In this document: positions 26,441 to 34,251 of the stretch, one piece after another
Position numbering within the stretch: position 1 is the stretch's first letter
Layout: each line of letters starts with the position of its first letter
DNA from: Corynebacterium atrinae
GTDB lineage: Bacteria > Actinomycetota > Actinomycetes > Mycobacteriales > Mycobacteriaceae
DNA length: 64,000 bases
Direction of reading: 5' to 3'
Assembly (NCBI RefSeq): GCF_030408455.1
Contig: NZ_CP046977.1
Location: 2,232,001-2,296,000 of the forward strand
Made by a program: the position numbers and the translations under genes
The notes under the pieces: model-generated
Seen by the model: only the letters and a program-made list of their open reading frames with translations
What the model was told of the DNA's origin: nothing
Databases searched by the model: none

Positions 26441-26471
26441 TAGCCTGTCTGGCTCAGCACGCTTTTCCACC

Positions 26472-26513
26472 AACGCCGCACCCTCTCCCCTTTCCTGGGA
26501 GGGTGCGGCGTTT
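26472..26513. terminator. Bidirectional terminator between DUF3073 gene and purM
   Basis: AACGCCGCACCCTC (26472-26485) pairs perfectly with GAGGGTGCGGCGTT (26499-26512), followed by TTTGT. It serves both convergent genes. Confidence 0.92.
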
Positions 26514-26524
26514 GTGGTGTGCGC

Positions 26525-27604
26525 TTAGAAGCCGGGGTGCTCGCCGATGAGGTTGACGCGCTCGTTCTCCCCTTCACCGGCTGGACGGACCTCGCCAAGC
26601 ACCCAGGCGTCGATGTGACGAGCGGCCAGCATGGCGAGCGCGCGATCGCGGTCCTGCGGTGACACTACGGCGACCATTCCGACACCCATGTTGAAGGTCT
26701 TTTCCATCTCCTCGCGCGATACCTTGCCCAGGTCAGCGATGGTGCGGAAGATCTGCGCCGGCGTCCACGTGCCACGGTTCATCTCCGCGACGACACCTTC
26801 GGGCATGATGCGGACCATGTTGCCGGCCAAGCCACCACCGGTGACGTGGCAGAAGGTGCGCACTTCGCACTCCGCCGCGAGTGCCAGGCAATCCTTGGCG
26901 TAGATGCGGGTGGGCTCGAGCATTTCCTCGCCCAGTGTGCGGCCCAGTTCCTCAACGTAGCCATCGAGCGGCAGGCCAGCCTTTTCCAAGAGGACGTAGC
27001 GAGCCAGCGAGTAACCATTGGAGTGCAGGCCCGAGGAGGCCATGCCGATGATGACATCACCGGCGCGGACCCGATCCGGACCTAACAGCTCATCCGCTTC
27101 GACGATGCCGACCGCCGTGGCGGAGACGTCGTACTCCCCTTCAGCCATGAGGCCAGGGTGCTCCGCGGTTTCGCCACCGAGGAGGGCACAACCGGCCTGG
27201 ATACAGCCTTCGGCAATGCCAGAGACGATTTCGGCGACATGCTCGGGGACAACCTTGCCGATAGCGATGTAGTCCTGCAAGAACAACGGCTCAGCACCGC
27301 AGACGACCAGGTCATCCACGCACATGGCTACCAGATCGATGCCAATCGTGTCGTGTTTGCCCATCGCTTGGGCCACAGCCAGCTTGGTACCCACGCCGTC
27401 GGAACCCGCCGCCAACAGGGGCTCCTTGTACTTGCCCAACGCAAAGAGGCCGGCGAAGCCACCCAGGCTGCCCCGGACTTCGGGGCGGGTGGCCTTCTTC
27501 GCCAGCGGAGCGAATAGCTCAACGGCACGGTCACCGGCTTCGATGGAGACGCCGGCGGCCTCGTAGGACGCACCCTGGCCGTTGTTACCCTGGTTCTCGC
27601 TCAT
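26525..27604 (-). CDS. purM: Phosphoribosylformylglycinamidine cyclo-ligase (AIR synthetase)
   Basis: Fifth step of IMP synthesis: ATP-dependent closure of FGAM to AIR. The 359-residue protein opens with SYEAAGVSIEAGDRAVELF and has the ATP/dimer motifs AGSDGVGTKLAVAQ, LLGGETAEHPGLM and HVTGGGLAGNMVRIMP. ATG 27604 (MSENQGNNGQ) is chosen; upstream in-frame codons lie inside purF. It follows purF by 22 bp on the same strand, so the two are one transcript. Confidence 0.96.
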   Translation of the reverse strand: MSENQGNNGQGASYEAAGVSIEAGDRAVELFAPLAKKATRPEVRGSLGGFAGLFALGKYKEPLLAAGSDGVGTKLAVAQAMGKHDTIGIDLVAMCVDDLVVCGAEPLFLQDYIAIGKVVPEHVAEIVSGIAEGCIQAGCALLGGETAEHPGLMAEGEYDVSATAVGIVEADELLGPDRVRAGDVIIGMASSGLHSNGYSLARYVLLEKAGLPLDGYVEELGRTLGEEMLEPTRIYAKDCLALAAECEVRTFCHVTGGGLAGNMVRIMPEGVVAEMNRGTWTPAQIFRTIADLGKVSREEMEKTFNMGVGMVAVVSPQDRDRALAMLAARHIDAWVLGEVRPAGEGENERVNLIGEHPGF

Positions 27605-27626
27605 AAGTCTCGTGTCTCTTTCGTGT

Positions 27627-29153
27627 TTAATTCTGGGCCTTGAGCAGATTATCAACCAGCTCCGCGTTGGGGTTTCCTTGGGGAAGCCCCAACGGGTACT
27701 TGCCATCGAAGCAGGCGCGGCACAACTGATCGGACGCCTGCTCCGTGGCTTCCACCATCTCCTCGATGGAGACGAAGCCAAGGGAATCCGCACCGATCGC
27801 ACTACGGATCGATTCGACCACCGCCGCCTCGTTATCATCGCTGCCGGTCACGGCGTTGGCGATGAGCTCACCCGGCGAAGCAAAGTCGATGCCATAGAAA
27901 CAGGGCCACTTCACCGGCGGCGAGGCGATGCGAACGTGCACCTCCGCCGCGCCCGCCTCCCGCAGCATGCGGATCAGGGCGCGCTGCGTGTTGCCGCGCA
28001 CGATCGAATCATCGACCACGATGAGCTTCTTGCCAGCGATGACCTCGCGCAGCGGGTTGAGCTTGAGGCGAATACCCAGCTGGCGCAGGGTCTGCGACGG
28101 CTGAATGAACGTGCGCCCGACGTAGGCATTCTTCACCAGGCCCTGGCCGAACGGAATCCCGGACTCCCGGGCGTAACCAACGGCGGCCGGGTTTCCAGAC
28201 TCGGGCACCGGAATGACGATGTCACCGTCGGCCGGGAACTCACGAGCCAGACGGCGACCAATCTCAATGCGCGTCGCATTGACCGAACGCCCACGGATCA
28301 CCGAATCCGGGCGGGCAAGGTAGACGTACTCGAAGATGCAACCCTTGTGATCGGTCTCGGCGAAGCGGATGGTCCGCACCCCGGATTCGTCAATAGCCAC
28401 CAGCTCACCGGGCTCGATCTCACGGACGAAGGCGGCACCAACGATGTCCAGCGCACACGTCTCGGAAGCAACGACCCATCCCCGGTCAAGACGCCCCAAC
28501 ACCAACGGCCGCACGCCCTGGGGATCACGAGCCGCGTACAACGTATGCCCATCCGTAAAGGTCAAACAGAAGGCACCCTTAACGCGGGGCAGCAGGGCCC
28601 GAGCGGCGTCGAGAACCGAACGACCCTCCGCCACGTCTTCCGCCAGCAGCGCCGTAATAGCGGCCGTATCGGAGGAGACGACCGCAGGATCGATGAGGCC
28701 ACGTTCCGCAGCTTCATCATGCAGCTCCACATAATTAATGAGGTTGCCGTTGTGCCCCAGAGCCACATCCGTCCCATCGGGGGAAGTGCGGAACATCGGC
28801 TGGACGTTTTCCCACTTCTTACCCCCGGCGGTGGAATAACGAGTGTGCCCGATCGCTACGTTGCCTTGCAGAGCGTCCAGCGAGCTTTCATCAAAGATCT
28901 GCGACACCAGACCCATGTCTTTGAACACCACGATGCGCTCACCATCGCCCACCGCGATACCGGCTGCCTCCTGGCCGCGGTGTTGCAGGGCAAACAGTCC
29001 GAAATAGGTCAGCTTGGCCACTTCCTCGCCGGGAGCCCAGACTCCGAAAACCCCGCATTCCTCACGGGGCTCGGTCTCACCTTGGTCATCGAAGTCGGCC
29101 CTGGAGGGATCCATGAATACCACGTGCCCAACCTTAGTATGGAACCCGGTCAC
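27627..29153 (-). CDS. purF: Amidophosphoribosyltransferase
   Basis: First committed step of purine synthesis: PRPP plus glutamine to phosphoribosylamine. A short propeptide precedes the catalytic Cys of CGVFGVWAPGEE. The glutaminase (ALQHRGQEAAG, HNGNLINY) and PRTase (VVDDSIVRGNTQR) motifs follow, plus four C-terminal Cys (near CRACFDG and WPCFYG) that may hold a 4Fe-4S cluster. The GTG at 29153 overlaps the TGA of the upstream gene (GTGA), implying translational coupling; ATG 29114 is an alternative that removes 13 residues. Confidence 0.95.
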   Translation of the reverse strand: MTGFHTKVGHVVFMDPSRADFDDQGETEPREECGVFGVWAPGEEVAKLTYFGLFALQHRGQEAAGIAVGDGERIVVFKDMGLVSQIFDESSLDALQGNVAIGHTRYSTAGGKKWENVQPMFRTSPDGTDVALGHNGNLINYVELHDEAAERGLIDPAVVSSDTAAITALLAEDVAEGRSVLDAARALLPRVKGAFCLTFTDGHTLYAARDPQGVRPLVLGRLDRGWVVASETCALDIVGAAFVREIEPGELVAIDESGVRTIRFAETDHKGCIFEYVYLARPDSVIRGRSVNATRIEIGRRLAREFPADGDIVIPVPESGNPAAVGYARESGIPFGQGLVKNAYVGRTFIQPSQTLRQLGIRLKLNPLREVIAGKKLIVVDDSIVRGNTQRALIRMLREAGAAEVHVRIASPPVKWPCFYGIDFASPGELIANAVTGSDDNEAAVVESIRSAIGADSLGFVSIEEMVEATEQASDQLCRACFDGKYPLGLPQGNPNAELVDNLLKAQN

Positions 29154-29533
29154 TGACTAATGATTGGCAGCCACTTCGCAACTTCTGCCGCCCGCGACCC
29201 GGAGGCATCGACGCGACCATCCGCCACGGCGGCGTCGAAAAGCACTACCCCCGTGGCCAACTGCAACCAGGTGAGCGGATCGCACTCGACGACATTCGGC
29301 GGAGTCCCGCGCGTATGCGCGGGCCCGTCGATGCATTGCACCGCCACAAACGGCGGCACCCGCACCTCGACGGCATGCCCCGGCGCATCCTGCGCGAGGG
29401 TGCGGACGGTACGACGGACGGCGTCGGCAAGCATTGCACGGGAAGGCTTTTCGACGCCCGCGGGGTCGACAATCCACGCCCCCACCGCCTCGACGGCGGC
29501 ACGGGTCTCGGCGGGGTCAACGGAGCTTCTCAT
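29150..29533 (-). CDS. Sterol carrier-like family protein (SCP domain)
   Basis: A 127-residue protein like the conserved gene found upstream of purF in mycobacteria (sterol carrier family). RVPPFVAVQCIDGPAHTRGTPPNVVECDP and a final WLPIISQ are typical. The ligand and role are unknown; linkage to purF is conserved across actinobacteria. ATG 29533 lies 8 nt after TAGGAT (29542-29547), so it is leaderless and probably gives the promoter for purF-purM as well. Confidence 0.75.
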   Translation of the reverse strand: MRSSVDPAETRAAVEAVGAWIVDPAGVEKPSRAMLADAVRRTVRTLAQDAPGHAVEVRVPPFVAVQCIDGPAHTRGTPPNVVECDPLTWLQLATGVVLFDAAVADGRVDASGSRAAEVAKWLPIISQ

Positions 29534-29567
29534 GGTGGTCAATCCTAGTGTCGGTAGTCTTGATCCC

Positions 29568-30560
29568 ATGTCTCATACGATGAAATCTCCCAAGCTCACT
29601 CTGCGCTTCCTGGCCGCACCGACAGACGTACTCATGCGCGGTAATCACGGAGTCAGCGGCGGGCGAGTTCTCGAATGGATCGATAAGGCGGCCTACGCAT
29701 GCGCCGTGCAATGGTCATCGACTTATTGCGTGACCGCATACGTGGGTCATATTCATTTCAATCGCCCGATCCCGTCCGGCCACATGGTCGAGGTTCGCTC
29801 CAGCATCGCGATGACGGGCCGTTCATCCATGCACATCGTCAACGAGGTGTTCTCCGCCGATCCCCGCGAGGGCGTATTCACCCGCGCCTGCGATTGCCTC
29901 GTCATCTTCGTGGCCAAGGACACCGCCACCGGAAAGACTCAGGCCGTACCCGAGTTCATTCCCGAGACCGATGAGGAACGCCGAGTTCTCGACGCCGCCG
30001 TCTCCCGCATCGATCTCCGCAAGGCCATCGAGGCCGAAATGGAGGAGCAAACTTACGACGGCCCGTCCGAAGCTCCACGACTGATCAACCGCTTCCTAGC
30101 TAAACCAACCGACATTAACTGGGGAGGCAAGGTTCACGGCGGCACCGCTATGGAATGGATCGATGAGGCCGGTGCGGCCTGCACGATGGAGTGGTCCGGC
30201 GAGCACACCGTCGCCGTCTACGCCGGTGGCATTCGCTTCTACCGTCCCATTTCCATTGGAGATCTCATCGAAGTCGACGCCCGAATGATGCGCACCGATT
30301 CCCGTTCGATGCAGATGTCCGTGCACGTGCGCTCCGGGAATCCCCGCGGAGGTCGAAGTGCCTTGCAAACTGCCATTCATGCCACCATCACCTACCTCGC
30401 GACGGACGACGATGGCGTTGCTCTTCCCGCCCGCCAGTTCATTCCCCGTACCACCGAAGACGTCCGTCTAGCGGAGCATGCCAGCACGCTGCGCAAGCTC
30501 CGTTCCGAGTACGCACCTACTCCCCTAATTCCTCTGAGCCGGCCGCTGCACGTGGATTAG
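29568..30560 (+). CDS. Acyl-CoA thioesterase, double hotdog
   Basis: A 330-residue protein with two hotdog domains (about 8-140 and 165-305). Each carries the G-G-x-x-x-x-W-I-D-x-A signature (SGGRVLEWIDKAA, HGGTAMEWIDEAG) whose Asp is the usual catalytic residue. It hydrolyses acyl-CoA to free acid and CoA; chain-length preference is not visible. TAGTCT is 7 nt before the ATG. It diverges from the SCP-like gene with 34 bp between starts. Confidence 0.88.
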   Translation: MSHTMKSPKLTLRFLAAPTDVLMRGNHGVSGGRVLEWIDKAAYACAVQWSSTYCVTAYVGHIHFNRPIPSGHMVEVRSSIAMTGRSSMHIVNEVFSADPREGVFTRACDCLVIFVAKDTATGKTQAVPEFIPETDEERRVLDAAVSRIDLRKAIEAEMEEQTYDGPSEAPRLINRFLAKPTDINWGGKVHGGTAMEWIDEAGAACTMEWSGEHTVAVYAGGIRFYRPISIGDLIEVDARMMRTDSRSMQMSVHVRSGNPRGGRSALQTAIHATITYLATDDDGVALPARQFIPRTTEDVRLAEHASTLRKLRSEYAPTPLIPLSRPLHVD

Positions 30561-30598
30561 TGGCTGATAGCGGGAAGCACTAGTAGCCGCCTGGGCCG

Positions 30599-31924
30599 TC
30601 ACCTTTCAAGAGGGCGTCCCCATTCGGAGCAGCTAGGACGTTCGCGGGGCGGTGGTGGTGGTGGTTTCTCCGGTTCGCCTTGTTCTCTCTTTTGCGCTTG
30701 GGACTCCGACCTAATCCTCGCCCTGCGCTTGAGGATCCGTTGGGACACCGTCTGCAACCACCGTCTTTCGCTGGGGGCTAGTGGCCCATCACCTTCGGAC
30801 TCTGCCCAGGACCCATCATCAAACAGGAAGTACTTCCGCCTCGTCACCGGATCCATCACATACGTCACCCGGCGGTCTGTCTTGATCGCATGGTGCTTGA
30901 CACACAATGGGGCGAGGTTTGATGCTGTGGTGGGTCCACCATCAGCATGATTAATCCGGTGATCCATCTGTGCTCGATGAGCCGGGGCATCACACCCACC
31001 CACCGCACACGACCCATCAAAGCCGATGACGAGGGAGCGGATATCTGCCGGTGTGGCATACGCCGACGACACCTTTTGGGCGATGGCGTCCAAGTCGATC
31101 TCGATATCAACTCGGTTGAGCAGATCCTCGGTCTGTTGGGCGGTGAGGTAGCCGACCCCGGAGACCCATGCTGGAGCATTCGGGATATCGGATGCTCGGT
31201 AGATGTTGAGCGTGACATTCGTTGACCCCTCACCCCTCATCAAGGCCACGAAGGCGTCTGCCTGGCTGACCCCATGAGTGATCGCGTACTTGCGGATACG
31301 AAGATCAATCTCTTGGGCTGTGATCCCATCAAGATCAGCATGCAGGAAGCCTCGGCCGTCATCGAAGACGATCGAGACACTATCAACCGGTTGTGGGGCG
31401 GGATCCTCGGAGGAGATCGACTCATCGAGCATGGTGATGATCGCATTAAGGCGCAGTTTGATCTTTCCTGGTGTGGGAAGGATCTGATTCACCCGGGTAG
31501 GGGTGAGGAACTTAGCTAGTTCGGTATCAATGAGATCCACATGCTCTGCCACGGTGGTGTCTGCTTTACAGAGGACACTATCGATGACCTTCAGCCGGGG
31601 GAGGTCAAGATGGAAGTAGAACTCCTGGACTTCCTTCAATGCGGGCAGCTCATTAAGGCGGTGGTGGGCGCTGATCGCGGACATGAGGTACTGATCCCCA
31701 CGACCTAGGGAGCGCCGTAGCTTACCGAGGACGATGTCGATGTCGTCATCATCACCGGGCAGGACTGATTGCCACAACTCGTGGTCCTCGCGTCGCATCT
31801 GTGTTCCCCGGCGAGCAACGGGATCATCTGGTGAGCTGACAGCGTAGTAGCACTGGGCCAGGGCTAGTGCCCGTTTGAGGAATGCTTCTACTGGTGAGTA
31901 GTCGGCGTCGAAGGTTGTGGTCAC
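30599..31924 (-). CDS. HNH endonuclease with DUF222 (13E12-type) domain
   Basis: A 441-residue protein: N-terminal DUF222 region (about 10-270) and an HNH nuclease near 325-365 with the motif DHRINHADGGPTTASNLAPLCVKHH, then a proline-rich tail (PPPPPP). This family is multicopy and patchily distributed in corynebacteria and mycobacteria; its biological role is not settled. It is flanked by conserved genes on both sides and has a large palindrome in its leader, which suggests an inserted accessory gene. Confidence 0.85.
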   Translation of the reverse strand: MTTTFDADYSPVEAFLKRALALAQCYYAVSSPDDPVARRGTQMRREDHELWQSVLPGDDDDIDIVLGKLRRSLGRGDQYLMSAISAHHRLNELPALKEVQEFYFHLDLPRLKVIDSVLCKADTTVAEHVDLIDTELAKFLTPTRVNQILPTPGKIKLRLNAIITMLDESISSEDPAPQPVDSVSIVFDDGRGFLHADLDGITAQEIDLRIRKYAITHGVSQADAFVALMRGEGSTNVTLNIYRASDIPNAPAWVSGVGYLTAQQTEDLLNRVDIEIDLDAIAQKVSSAYATPADIRSLVIGFDGSCAVGGCDAPAHRAQMDHRINHADGGPTTASNLAPLCVKHHAIKTDRRVTYVMDPVTRRKYFLFDDGSWAESEGDGPLAPSERRWLQTVSQRILKRRARIRSESQAQKREQGEPEKPPPPPPRERPSCSEWGRPLER

Positions 31925-31953
31925 GTGCGTTCACCCCCTACAGTTTCGCTTGC

Positions 31954-31979
31954 GTGTTCTAACCACAATGTTAGAACAC
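31954..31979. repeat. Perfect 10-6-10 palindrome within a larger nested inverted repeat, upstream of the HNH gene
   Basis: GTGTTCTAAC (31954-31963) pairs with GTTAGAACAC (31970-31979). Outside it, CTTGCGTG (31949-31956) pairs with CACGCAAG (31990-31997), and CCCCTAC (31935-31941) with GTAGGGG (32000-32006). The structure covers about 70 bp, starting 11 bp before the HNH start. It could be an autoregulatory operator or a terminal structure of a mobile unit. The remaining spacer to 32214 shows nothing else. Confidence 0.65.
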
Positions 31980-32214
31980 AGCAGCGAACCACGCAAGGGG
32001 TAGGGGCAATTTTCTTGGAAGAATTCTCGGCGCTTGAAGTCCAGGTGCACCCAAATTGACCAGGTCACATCTGCATGCCTACGTCCATCTCGATCTATGC
32101 TGTCGAAAGCATCGTCACTCGCTACCGCGTGCGACTACACGGTCGGCGGTGAGCAACTGCGATTTTCATCCCCGTCATAGGATGGGACAAAGCCGAGTGA
32201 GCAGGGAGTGTGTC

Positions 32215-32676
32215 GTGCCTGTAGTGAAAATTCGCCCGACCATTGGGGCAGCGGAGTACCCGGAGCTGGTGAAAGTCTGGCGGAGTTCCGTGGATGCGAG
32301 CCACGATTTCCTCTCTGAGCAGGATCGAGATGCGATCGAAGACAAGCTTGCTTCCGACTACTTTCCCGCGGTTGACCTCTGGGTGGCCGAGCACGAAGGG
32401 TGCCCCATTGGATTCTCGGGTGTCGCCGACGGCAACCTGGAGATGCTGTTTATCGCCGCCGAAGAGCGCGGCACCGGGGCCGGCTCCGCACTGTTGGCCC
32501 ACGCGGTCCAAGAACTCGGCGTCCTAAGCGTCGACGTCAACGAGCAGAACGAACTGGCGGCAGCCTTCTATCTCAATCCGGGGTTCGAGGTCACTGGGCG
32601 CAGTGATACGGACGAGGCGGGACGCCCGTATCCCCTCCTGCATTTGAGGATCTCCACGCCCACCAGGTTGAGCTAG
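32215..32676 (+). CDS. GNAT-family N-acetyltransferase
   Basis: A 153-residue single GNAT domain. VKIRPTIGAAEYPELVKVWRSSVDASHDFLS opens it, LEMLFIAAEERGTGAGSALLAHAV is the acetyl-CoA loop (about 78-100), and SVDVNEQNELAAAFYLNPGFEVTGRS is the C-terminal helix-strand pair of YafP/PhnO-like enzymes. The substrate is unknown. GTG 32215 is chosen for its AGGGAG site at about 7 nt. The stop overlaps the convergent trhA-like stop by 4 bp (CTAG). Confidence 0.82.
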   Translation: MPVVKIRPTIGAAEYPELVKVWRSSVDASHDFLSEQDRDAIEDKLASDYFPAVDLWVAEHEGCPIGFSGVADGNLEMLFIAAEERGTGAGSALLAHAVQELGVLSVDVNEQNELAAAFYLNPGFEVTGRSDTDEAGRPYPLLHLRISTPTRLS

Positions 32677-33356
32677 ACAACGACCATCCAGACGGCGATC
32701 TGATGGATTGCTGCGGCGACAATCGTCGCGACGTGGAAGTGTTCGTGATAGCCGATGACCCTTGCATCTCGCCCGGGCCAGCGGAACCCATACATGAGAG
32801 CACCGATCGAGTAGATGAGTCCGCCCGCGAAAAGCAGCCACACCACCGCCGGGCCAGCCGAGGACCACAACTGTGGGATCAAAGGAACGATGAGCCAGCC
32901 AAGAACGAGATAGACCACCACTGCCAGCCAGCGTGGGTGATCGATCCACACTAGGTTGAGCACCACGCCGGCGAGGGCACCGATCCAGGCGGCTCCGAGC
33001 ATCCAAGCCGCTTGAGCCGGCGGCAGGACGATCAGGCACAGCGGCGTATAGGTGGTGGCAATGAAGACAGCGATGGTGGCATGATCGGCCCGTCGCCACC
33101 AAGCTACGGTGCGGATACTGCGCCAATGCCCAAGGTGATAGGCGGCTGACACTCCAAAGAGGACCACGACGCCAACGGCATAGACGTTGACACCTAGGGC
33201 CTGCCACCAGGGCAAGGTCATCCACGCGACAGTGGACAGCACCGACCCGGCGACCACCGACATGATCGCCGCGAAGAAATGAAACCAACCACGGGTGACG
33301 GGGCGCGGACCCCGGTCCAGCACTGTTCGAGTTAGCTCAACATACATTTGGACCAT
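32673..33356 (-). CDS. trhA: TrhA/hemolysin III family membrane protein
   Basis: A 227-residue PAQR-fold integral membrane protein with seven predicted helices. The family metal ligands are visible: Ser/His in SAAYHLGHWRS and His in DHATIAVFIATTYTPLCL, plus the C-terminal HEHFHVATIVAA. TrhA homologues alter membrane energetics or lipid homeostasis; true haemolysin activity is doubtful. TACGCT is 8 nt before the ATG. Confidence 0.85.
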   Translation of the reverse strand: MVQMYVELTRTVLDRGPRPVTRGWFHFFAAIMSVVAGSVLSTVAWMTLPWWQALGVNVYAVGVVVLFGVSAAYHLGHWRSIRTVAWWRRADHATIAVFIATTYTPLCLIVLPPAQAAWMLGAAWIGALAGVVLNLVWIDHPRWLAVVVYLVLGWLIVPLIPQLWSSAGPAVVWLLFAGGLIYSIGALMYGFRWPGRDARVIGYHEHFHVATIVAAAIHQIAVWMVVV

Positions 33357-33521
33357 CTTCCGGGAGCGTAGGCTACGGAACCGTAACGCTACGCCTGCGT
33401 CGTGTCTGCATCAAAGCGAGTCGAGGACTTGAACTGCCCCAATCGCCACTCCTTTCAACGCACTGATATTCTCTACACATTAGCTAGAAGGCATTTATCG
33501 AGGAGGAGAGGAGGCTTGTAC

Positions 33522-33713
33522 GTGGATCACCCAACTGTCATCTGGTCTCAGGTGGAGAAAGACTTTTTCATTGCCAGCACGGGAAGTTCAGTGGTGGGCT
33601 ATGTGCGTGGAAGTGATAGTTCTTCATTTTCAGCCTTCGACACCAGCAGCCACAAACTCGGCCAATACACCAGCTTCGAGGACGCAGCCCGGGCAGTAGC
33701 TATTCATGAATAA
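33522..33713 (+). CDS. Small protein co-encoded with the BLUF gene
   Basis: A 63-residue protein starting VDHPTVIWSQVEKDFFIAS. It is beta-rich with a final helix (FEDAARAVAIHE). GTG 33522 is favoured because a purine-rich AGGAGGAGAGGAGG (33501-33514) precedes it. Its last 8 nt overlap the BLUF start, so the two are translationally coupled. Function unknown; a partner of the photoreceptor is possible. Confidence 0.55.
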   Translation: MDHPTVIWSQVEKDFFIASTGSSVVGYVRGSDSSSFSAFDTSSHKLGQYTSFEDAARAVAIHE

Positions 33714-34185
33714 ACCAGGAGAAAAGCTAAACACACCCTTGCGCTACCTCGTTTACACCAGCATTGCAGCCGGAAAACCGAACAAAGTGGAGCTCGAAGA
33801 GATCCTATTCCGTGCCCGCGCGCACAACGAGAACGCCGGCATCACGGGTTTCCTCCTGTACCGCGATTTCCGTTTCGTGCAGTTTCTCGAGGGGGCACCT
33901 GAGGCCATTAGCTCGTTGATGGAGAGTATCGGACGGGATTCTCGCCACACCGACGTTCGCGTCATCATTGATGAACCCGGTGCGGCGCGATCGTTTCCGA
34001 ATTAGAGCATGGGATTCCGGATTCCGGAGCCCGCCAAAAAGCACCCACTCGCGGATATGCGAGATAGCTTTTCCGATGCCACCACGTCGAATGATCAGGA
34101 CGTTATTTCCCGGGCGATCCGGGAGTTTTCGCTGTGGATCAAGGTTCGGGAGGCGGAGGACGCGGTCGGAGTTCCGGCGTCTTAA
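33706..34185 (+). pseudogene. BLUF-domain blue-light photoreceptor gene interrupted by TAG
   Basis: The reading frame encodes a 159-residue BLUF protein: Tyr17 (LRYLVYTS), Asn41 (HNENAGITG), Gln59 (FRFVQFLEG) and DSRHTDVRVIIDEP. At codon 100 (34003-34005) there is TAG. The frame then continues without interruption for 59 codons (SMGFRIPEPAKKHP...) to TAA at 34183. Using AppA as reference, Tyr21, Asn45, Gln63 and Trp104 all map with a constant offset of 4, so the TAG stands exactly at the conserved Trp (FPN-W-SMGF; TGG to TAG). Either a recent nonsense mutation, a sequencing error or read-through; the 99-residue product would still hold most of the flavin pocket. Confidence 0.85.
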
Positions 34186-34199
34186 CGCTGTGCTCAGCA

Positions 34200-34241
34200 A
34201 AAGGCCCCAGGGTGCAGCGTTCGCTGCATCCTGGGGCCTTT
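34200..34241. terminator. Bidirectional terminator between BLUF gene and purL
   Basis: AAAGGCCCCAG (from 34200) pairs with CTGGGGCCTTT (to 34241); the inner TGCAGCG/CGCTGCA arms extend it around a 3-nt loop. T- and A-runs flank both sides. Confidence 0.95.
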
Positions 34242-34251
34242 CTTAAAAAAG

